NCBI GenBank assembly: GCA_043748985.1
Contig: JAYVEG010000158.1
Span: forward strand, 1 to 12,742
Origin: JBBROS01 sp043748985
GTDB taxonomy: Bacteria; Pseudomonadota; Alphaproteobacteria; Acetobacterales; Acetobacteraceae
Length of the DNA stretch: 12,742 nt
Direction of reading: 5' to 3'
This document shows positions 7,973-12,742 of this stretch, piece by piece (the first letter of the stretch is position 1; each line of letters begins with the position of its first letter). The notes below the pieces were generated by a model. It saw only the letters and a program-made list of their open reading frames with translations, did no database searches and was not told the DNA's origin. The position numbers and the translations under genes are program-made.

Positions 7973-8812
7973 CTACTCCTCGACGAATGCCGCGAACGCC
8001 TCGGCATAGTCGGGATGCCAGCGGGACAGCGGTGGCCGGTTATGGACGATGTCGCCCGCGGCCCAGAGGATCCGGCGCTCGTCCAGCGCCCTGGGCGCGT
8101 CGTTATCGGGACATAGGATATAGAAGTCGCCGGCGTCCAGCCTCTCCAGCATGAACGCGACGGTCTGTTCCGGCGTCCACGCGGCCGGCGGCTTTTCCGT
8201 GCGGCCGTTGGCGGTCAGGCCGGTGAAGACGAACCCGGGGATCAGCAGATGCGCGGTGATGGCGCACCCCGCGGTGTTGCGAAGCTCGTGCTGCAGCGCC
8301 TCGGTCAAGGCCTTCAGACCGGCCTTCGCGACGTTGTAGGCAGGGTCGCCCGGGGGCGTGGTGATGCCCTGCTTCGAGCCGGTGTTGATCACCAGGCCCG
8401 ACCGGCCGCGCGCCACCATGCCGGGAACGAAGACCTGCGTGCCATGGATGGGGCCCCACAGGTTCACGCCGATGATGCGGCGCCAGTTCGCCTCGGGACC
8501 GAACATCCCGCTGCCGGGCTGTACGCCGGCGTTGTTCATCAGCACGTCCGTGCCGCCGAACCGTGCGCCCACGGCAGCGTCCAGCAGGCGAACCTGGTCG
8601 AGGTCCGACACGTCGGTTTCGTGCGTCATCACCTTCACGCCCGGTGCGGCGGCACGCACTGCCGCAGCCGCCGCGTCCAGCCGGTCTGGCCCGAGATCGG
8701 CCAGGCAGACGTGCAGCCCGAGGCGAGCGAGCGCCGTGGCTGCGGCCAGGCCGATCCCGGCGGCGCCGCCGGTGACGACCGCGACGGCACCGGGAACGAG
8801 GGCGGGGTGCAA
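7973..8812 (-). CDS. SDR-family NAD(P)-dependent oxidoreductase
   Basis: Classical short-chain dehydrogenase/reductase of 279 residues, oxidising an alcohol or reducing a carbonyl with NAD(P). The Rossmann motif TGGAAGIG lies at 14-21, an acidic Asp39 ends strand beta-2 (suggesting NAD preference), NNAG is at 93-96, and the catalytic triad is Ser146, Tyr159 and Lys163 (YNVAK). The start needs judgement: the open frame extends to a GTG at 8872, but that stretch is Arg-rich and overlaps the upstream amidohydrolase. TTG 8812 gives the usual SDR beginning MHPALVPGAVAVVTGG and sits two bases after the preceding stop TAG, so translation probably depends on reinitiation. It follows the AbgB-like hydrolase in one operon and may act on a product of it or on a related compound; the substrate is unknown. 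The 3' end meets the convergent mprF-like gene with no gap. Confidence 0.9.
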   Translation of the reverse strand: MHPALVPGAVAVVTGGAAGIGLAAATALARLGLHVCLADLGPDRLDAAAAAVRAAAPGVKVMTHETDVSDLDQVRLLDAAVGARFGGTDVLMNNAGVQPGSGMFGPEANWRRIIGVNLWGPIHGTQVFVPGMVARGRSGLVINTGSKQGITTPPGDPAYNVAKAGLKALTEALQHELRNTAGCAITAHLLIPGFVFTGLTANGRTEKPPAAWTPEQTVAFMLERLDAGDFYILCPDNDAPRALDERRILWAAGDIVHNRPPLSRWHPDYAEAFAAFVEE

Positions 8813-8814
8813 GC

Positions 8815-10245
8815 CTAGACGCCCCGGCTCATGGCGGCGATCGGCGGCTCCACGTCGTCGGGCAGCGGGCACTTATAGGGTGTCGCCTTGGTGCGGGCGG
8901 CCAGGTCCGCCTTTGCGGCCTCGATCACGTCCGGCCGCTGCAGCGCATCGATGGCGGTGCCGGCCATGACCTTGGCCACATGGATCAGGCCCTTATGCGC
9001 CGCCGGGCTCTTGCCCTGCGCCGTCAGCTGCCAGGTGTGGAAGGGCGTCCCGACGGCGCATGTGGCCCCGCGCGCCTGGACGGTGGGCACCACCCAGCTG
9101 ACGTCGCCGACGTCCGTGCTGCCGTTGCCGCCGCGCCCCTTGGCGGCCAGCGGGACGATGAAGTCGCATAGTGCCATGTCGCGCTCGACCGGCACGCCGG
9201 CGCGATTGAAGGCGGCGGCGATGTCGGCGTCGCTCAAGGTGCTGCGTATCTGGTCGGCATAGGCGCGATCCTCGGCATCGAACTCCGGCGGGCCCAGTCG
9301 CTGGAAATTCTCGTCCATCAGCTTTTCCAGGGGGTCGTTGCCCATCAGGTTGCTGACGGCGCTGACGACGGCGGTGGTGACGGTCGTCTCGGTCATCAGC
9401 GCGGCGCCGTCGGCGATCTTGCGGACGCGGCCGACCAGCTCGGTCAAGGCGGCCAGGTCCTCGGCGCGGATCAGGTAGCGGACCTTTGCCCGGGCCTGCA
9501 CGACGTTGGGCGCGATGCCGCCGGCGTCGAGGTAGGCGTAGTGGACGCGGGCGCTGCTGGGCATGTGCTCGCGCATGTAGTTGACGCCGACGTTCATCAG
9601 TTCGACCGCGTCCAATGCGCTGCGGCCGAGGTGCGGGGCGGCGGCGGCGTGGCTGGCGCGGCCGACGAAGGTGAAGTCGATCCTTGTGTTGGCGAGGCTG
9701 ACCGGCTCGTTCACGCCGGAGAAGCTTGCGGGATGCCAGGAGATGGCGATGTCGACGTCCTTGAACACGCCGGCACGGACCATGAAGCCTTTCGCGGCCC
9801 CGCCCTCCTCGGCCGGACAGCCATAATAGCGGACCCGGCCCTTGAGGCCGTTGGCCGCGAGGTAGTCCTTCACCGCGGCCGCAGCCAACAGCGAGGCGGA
9901 GCCCAGCAGATTGTGGCCGCAGCCGTGGCCGACGCCGCCCTGGCCCTCGATCGGCTTGGGATCGGCGATCCCGGCCTCCTGGCTCAGACCCGGCAGCGCG
10001 TCGTACTCGCCGAGGATGGCGATGACCGGACCCTCGTCGCCGGCCTCGCCCATGACGGCCGTCGGGATGCCGGCGATGTCCTTGGTGATGCGGAAGCCTT
10101 CCTTTTCCAGCATGGCGATGTGTTCGGCCACGCTGCGGTGCTCGCCATAGGCAAGCTCGGGCGTGCCCCACACCCGATCGGCCATGGCGATGTAGCCGTC
10201 GCGTTTCTCGTCCACGATCGTCCAGATCTGCTCGGTGTTCCGCAT
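8815..10245 (-). CDS. M20-family amidohydrolase, AbgB-like
   Basis: Metal-dependent amidohydrolase/peptidase of the M20D type, 476 residues, close in length and motifs to AbgB, the subunit of p-aminobenzoyl-glutamate hydrolase (481 residues). Evidence is GEYDALPG (79-86), the metal-binding GHGCGHN (106-112), the catalytic Glu pair in YGCPAEEGGAAKG (141-153), His171 in ISWHPA, GRASHAAAAPHLGRSALDAVE of the dimerisation/lid region, and the C-terminal GTPFHTWQ metal ligand His. It likely cleaves an amide bond in an N-acyl or aminobenzoyl amino acid. AbgB normally works with AbgA; no abgA or abgT is visible here, so the folate-catabolite role is only suggested. ATG 10245 has AAGGAA eight bases upstream. 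It is the first gene of a unit with the SDR gene, two bases after its stop. Confidence 0.9.
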   Translation of the reverse strand: MRNTEQIWTIVDEKRDGYIAMADRVWGTPELAYGEHRSVAEHIAMLEKEGFRITKDIAGIPTAVMGEAGDEGPVIAILGEYDALPGLSQEAGIADPKPIEGQGGVGHGCGHNLLGSASLLAAAAVKDYLAANGLKGRVRYYGCPAEEGGAAKGFMVRAGVFKDVDIAISWHPASFSGVNEPVSLANTRIDFTFVGRASHAAAAPHLGRSALDAVELMNVGVNYMREHMPSSARVHYAYLDAGGIAPNVVQARAKVRYLIRAEDLAALTELVGRVRKIADGAALMTETTVTTAVVSAVSNLMGNDPLEKLMDENFQRLGPPEFDAEDRAYADQIRSTLSDADIAAAFNRAGVPVERDMALCDFIVPLAAKGRGGNGSTDVGDVSWVVPTVQARGATCAVGTPFHTWQLTAQGKSPAAHKGLIHVAKVMAGTAIDALQRPDVIEAAKADLAARTKATPYKCPLPDDVEPPIAAMSRGV

Positions 10246-10299
10246 GGCCGGGGTTCCTTCATCCGCTGACGCGACAACTTAGACCCGATGACAAGGCGG

Positions 10300-10324
10300 G
10301 GAACACCCCTGCCCCTCCCGCGTT
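10300..10324 (+). promoter_or_regulatory. Predicted sigma-EcfG general-stress promoter
   Basis: GGAAC (10300-10304) and CGTT (10321-10324) are separated by 16 bases, an exact match to the known alphaproteobacterial EcfG/RpoE2 consensus GGAAC-N16/17-CGTT. The expected start of transcription is about 10331, leaving a ~22-base leader that includes the AGAGGAG ribosome site just before the ATG at 10353. Spacing and placement support it; no expression data are available here. Confidence 0.7.
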
Positions 10325-10352
10325 CGTGTTGGGAGCAAGAGGAGATCGACCG

Positions 10353-10937
10353 ATGAGCGATGCGACGCAGAACAACGCCCCGGCGCTGGAGCAGACCGTC
10401 GAGGAGGTGCAGGGCCACTTCCCCAGCGACACGACCCTTCAGGACGCGCTCGCGCAGCTATCTCTGAACGGCTACGACCGTGCGGATTTCAGCCTGCCCA
10501 AGGATCAGGCGAGCCGGCCGACGCAGACGCCCAACGAGGGTGCCGATAATCCGGTTGATGAGATCGATAAAACCCAGCTCCGCACGATGGGCACCAGCAT
10601 GGCCGGGTATGCGGGTGCGGTAGCAGCGGCCGGAGCGACACTGGCGACGGGCGGGGCCGCTGGGCTTGCTATTGCGGCCGCTGCGGCAGTGGGGGCGGGC
10701 AGCGCGTTGACGGCGAACGCCGTGGGTAACGTCGCCGACAAGGCAAATGCGGATGACCGGAATGCCCGCGGCCAGGCCGGCACGTTGATCCTGGCTGTTC
10801 GGATCACGCGGCCCGACCAGGTGACGCAGGTCAGCGCGATCCTGGAAGCGGCGGGTGCAACCACCGTGATGCCTGTTTCCCGCGGCGGTGACATGCTGAC
10901 ATCGGGTGTAAGCGCCGCGTCATGGACGGGCGGCTGA
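10353..10937 (+). CDS. Small stress-type protein with Gly/Ala-zipper membrane hairpin, function unknown
   Basis: 194 residues, not assignable to a characterised protein. The N-terminal part (1-50) holds an amphipathic segment LQDALAQLSLNGYDRADFSLP. A polar linker (51-80) follows, then a long Gly/Ala-rich hydrophobic stretch (83-125) with repeated small residues, like glycine-zipper membrane segments. The C-terminal LILAVRITRPDQVTQVSAIL...GATTV (145-172) looks like a beta-alpha-beta half. The two ends resemble the halves of the YflT/general-stress-17M type fold (helix, GY/GA, short strand) interrupted by a membrane hairpin; this is inference from pattern only. ATG 10353 has a strong AGAGGAG ribosome site and follows the EcfG-type promoter; a GTG at 10326 lies at or before the expected transcript start and is rejected. 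Expected in the inner membrane and induced in the general stress response. Confidence 0.75.
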   Translation: MSDATQNNAPALEQTVEEVQGHFPSDTTLQDALAQLSLNGYDRADFSLPKDQASRPTQTPNEGADNPVDEIDKTQLRTMGTSMAGYAGAVAAAGATLATGGAAGLAIAAAAAVGAGSALTANAVGNVADKANADDRNARGQAGTLILAVRITRPDQVTQVSAILEAAGATTVMPVSRGGDMLTSGVSAASWTGG

Positions 10938-10946
10938 ACGCGAAGG

Positions 10947-10972
10947 TTCCTCTTCCAGTGATGGAAGAGGGA
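10947..10972 (+). terminator. Hairpin after the stress-protein gene, probable terminator
   Basis: Nine perfect base pairs (CCTCTTCCA at 10949-10957 with TGGAAGAGG at 10962-10970) around the 4-base loop GTGA, extendable by a G-T and a T-A pair. It starts ten bases after the stop codon at 10937. The following bases CATCCTTTC give only a weak T-tract, so efficiency is uncertain. Confidence 0.55.
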
Positions 10973-10986
10973 CATCCTTTCAGAGG

Positions 10987-11003
10987 AGCGTGAGGTTCAC
11001 GCT
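10987..11003. repeat. Short inverted repeat
   Basis: AGCGTGA and TCACGCT form seven perfect pairs around the loop GGT. It has no T-tract on either side and lies between the two convergent genes (stress protein and csp). It may help fold 3' ends of either transcript; no stronger role can be read from it. Confidence 0.4.
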
Positions 11004-11060
11004 GCCAGTCGCCATCGACTCACTCCCGGAGAAGCGGTGCGCCGATCACCACCGGCGGGC

Positions 11061-11077
11061 GCACACGCCGGGTGTGC
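11061..11077 (-). terminator. GC-rich hairpin after csp, possible terminator
   Basis: GCACAC (11061-11066) pairs with GTGTGC (11072-11077) around five bases, directly after the csp stop codon when read on the minus strand. No U-run follows, so it could be a weak terminator or an mRNA 3'-end stabiliser. Confidence 0.35.
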
Positions 11078-11080
11078 CTA

Positions 11081-11284
11081 TCAGAGCGGCTTTAGATTCA
11101 CCGCGGCAGCCTTGCCGCGCTCCATCACCACTTCATAGCTGACTGCCTGATTCTCGTTCAGGCCGCGCAGCCCCGCCGCCTGGACGGCGGTGATGTGGAC
11201 GAATACGTCCTTGCCGCCATCGGACGGCATGATGAAACCGAAACCCTTGGTGGCGTTGAACCACTTGACCGTGCCGTTAGCCAT
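11081..11284 (-). CDS. Cold-shock protein, CspA family
   Basis: 67-residue single cold-shock domain, a five-stranded OB fold that binds single-stranded RNA/DNA and melts mRNA structure. The start MANGTVKWFN is typical, RNP1 appears as KGFGFI and RNP2 as VFVHI; the length is that of the usual single-domain form. An in-frame start further upstream (11335) would add an unconserved Cys/Ser-rich leader and is rejected; ATG 11284 has GGAGAG about ten bases before it. The gene is monocistronic: the groEL terminator lies upstream and a GC hairpin follows the stop. About 190 bases lie between that terminator and the ATG, room for the long 5' leader common in this family. Whether it is cold-inducible or constitutive cannot be told from sequence. 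Confidence 0.95.
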   Translation of the reverse strand: MANGTVKWFNATKGFGFIMPSDGGKDVFVHITAVQAAGLRGLNENQAVSYEVVMERGKAAAVNLKPL

Positions 11285-11476
11285 AACGCTGTCGCTCTCC
11301 GTCGAGGCCCCGCAACATCGCGAGGTTTTAAACAACCGCCTTTGGTCGCTTTCTGGTGCCTGTGGAGCGCAGCAAGGCTAGTCAAAAACACGATTGTGAC
11401 TGCCATGGGCGCAGAAACCAATGTCCGAGTCAAACATCACATGCGTCCGAACCCGTACTGATTCCGCAACCCAACG
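11285..11476 (-). promoter_or_regulatory. csp upstream region and probable 5' leader
   Basis: This 192-base gap holds no gene and is clearly less GC-rich than its surroundings. Read on the minus strand it contains two TTGACT boxes (plus-strand AGTCAA at 11429-11434 and 11381-11386), but neither has a convincing -10 element at 16-18 bases. A TTTAAAA stretch lies about 45 bases before the start codon. The csp promoter and leader must be here, but its exact start cannot be fixed by eye. Confidence 0.4.
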
Positions 11477-11509
11477 AAAAAGGGCGGGTCCCGAAAGACC
11501 CGCCCTTTT
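11477..11509 (-). terminator. Intrinsic terminator of groEL
   Basis: Thirteen perfect base pairs (11478-11490 with 11497-11509; core GGGCGGGTC/GACCCGCCC) around a six-base loop. On the minus strand the stem ends in a run of five T, giving a classical rho-independent terminator 19 bases after the groEL stop. The A/T tails on both sides make it potentially bidirectional, but no plus-strand gene enters it. Confidence 0.92.
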
Positions 11510-11528
11510 GTGTGGTGCTGACCTGGAC

Positions 11529-12742
<1,214 letters not shown>

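Noticed and set aside
9541..10269. Open frame of 242 codons on the plus strand opposite the amidohydrolase
   Set aside because: Shadow of the M20/AbgB-like gene, which carries all metal-binding motifs.
10246..10294. Possible promoter of the amidohydrolase gene with TTGTCA as -35 on the minus strand
   Set aside because: No acceptable -10 box at 16-18 bases; the promoter must be near but cannot be placed.
10326..10352. GTG start for the Gly/Ala-zipper protein
   Set aside because: It lies at or before the predicted transcript start, while ATG 10353 has a strong ribosome site.

Overview
The window looks like chromosomal DNA from a high-GC alphaproteobacterium, most probably Rhodospirillales/Acetobacteraceae. 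The grounds are strong G/C bias at third codon positions, a class I lysyl-tRNA synthetase (the form typical of alphaproteobacteria), a GGAAC-N16-CGTT element matching the sigma-EcfG general stress promoter, and a groEL and cold-shock gene of alphaproteobacterial type. I see no tRNA, rRNA, insertion sequence, phage gene or CRISPR array. Coding density is very high and the longest gap without a gene is about 240 bases.

Left part (1-1339, minus strand): a TerB-family protein followed 19 bases later by a secreted catalase-family peroxidase that runs off the left edge, probably one operon. Next (1420-4224, minus) is a large DinG/XPD-type iron-sulfur DNA helicase with an unusual N-terminal region. 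It is divergent from lysK (4344-5942, plus), which has a promoter placed so that the mRNA would begin at the ATG itself. The lysK stop overlaps the start of an MprF-like 14-TM membrane protein (5942-7972). That protein has the flippase region of lysyl-phosphatidylglycerol synthase but appears to keep only the first part of the synthase domain. This coupling of the enzyme that makes Lys-tRNA with a homologue of the enzyme that spends it on lipid is the most interesting feature here.

Middle (7973-10245, minus): an M20/AbgB-type amidohydrolase followed by a short-chain dehydrogenase, two bases apart, the second with a probable TTG start. Their operon converges on the mprF-like gene with no base between the two stop codons.

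Right part: a small Gly/Ala-zipper protein behind the EcfG-type promoter (10353-10937, plus) with hairpins after it, a CspA-family cold-shock protein (11081-11284, minus), a strong intrinsic terminator, and the C-terminal three quarters of groEL (11529 to the right edge, minus). Several genes belong to stress responses (peroxidase, TerB, EcfG target, Csp, GroEL, DinG-type helicase), but they sit in separate transcription units.
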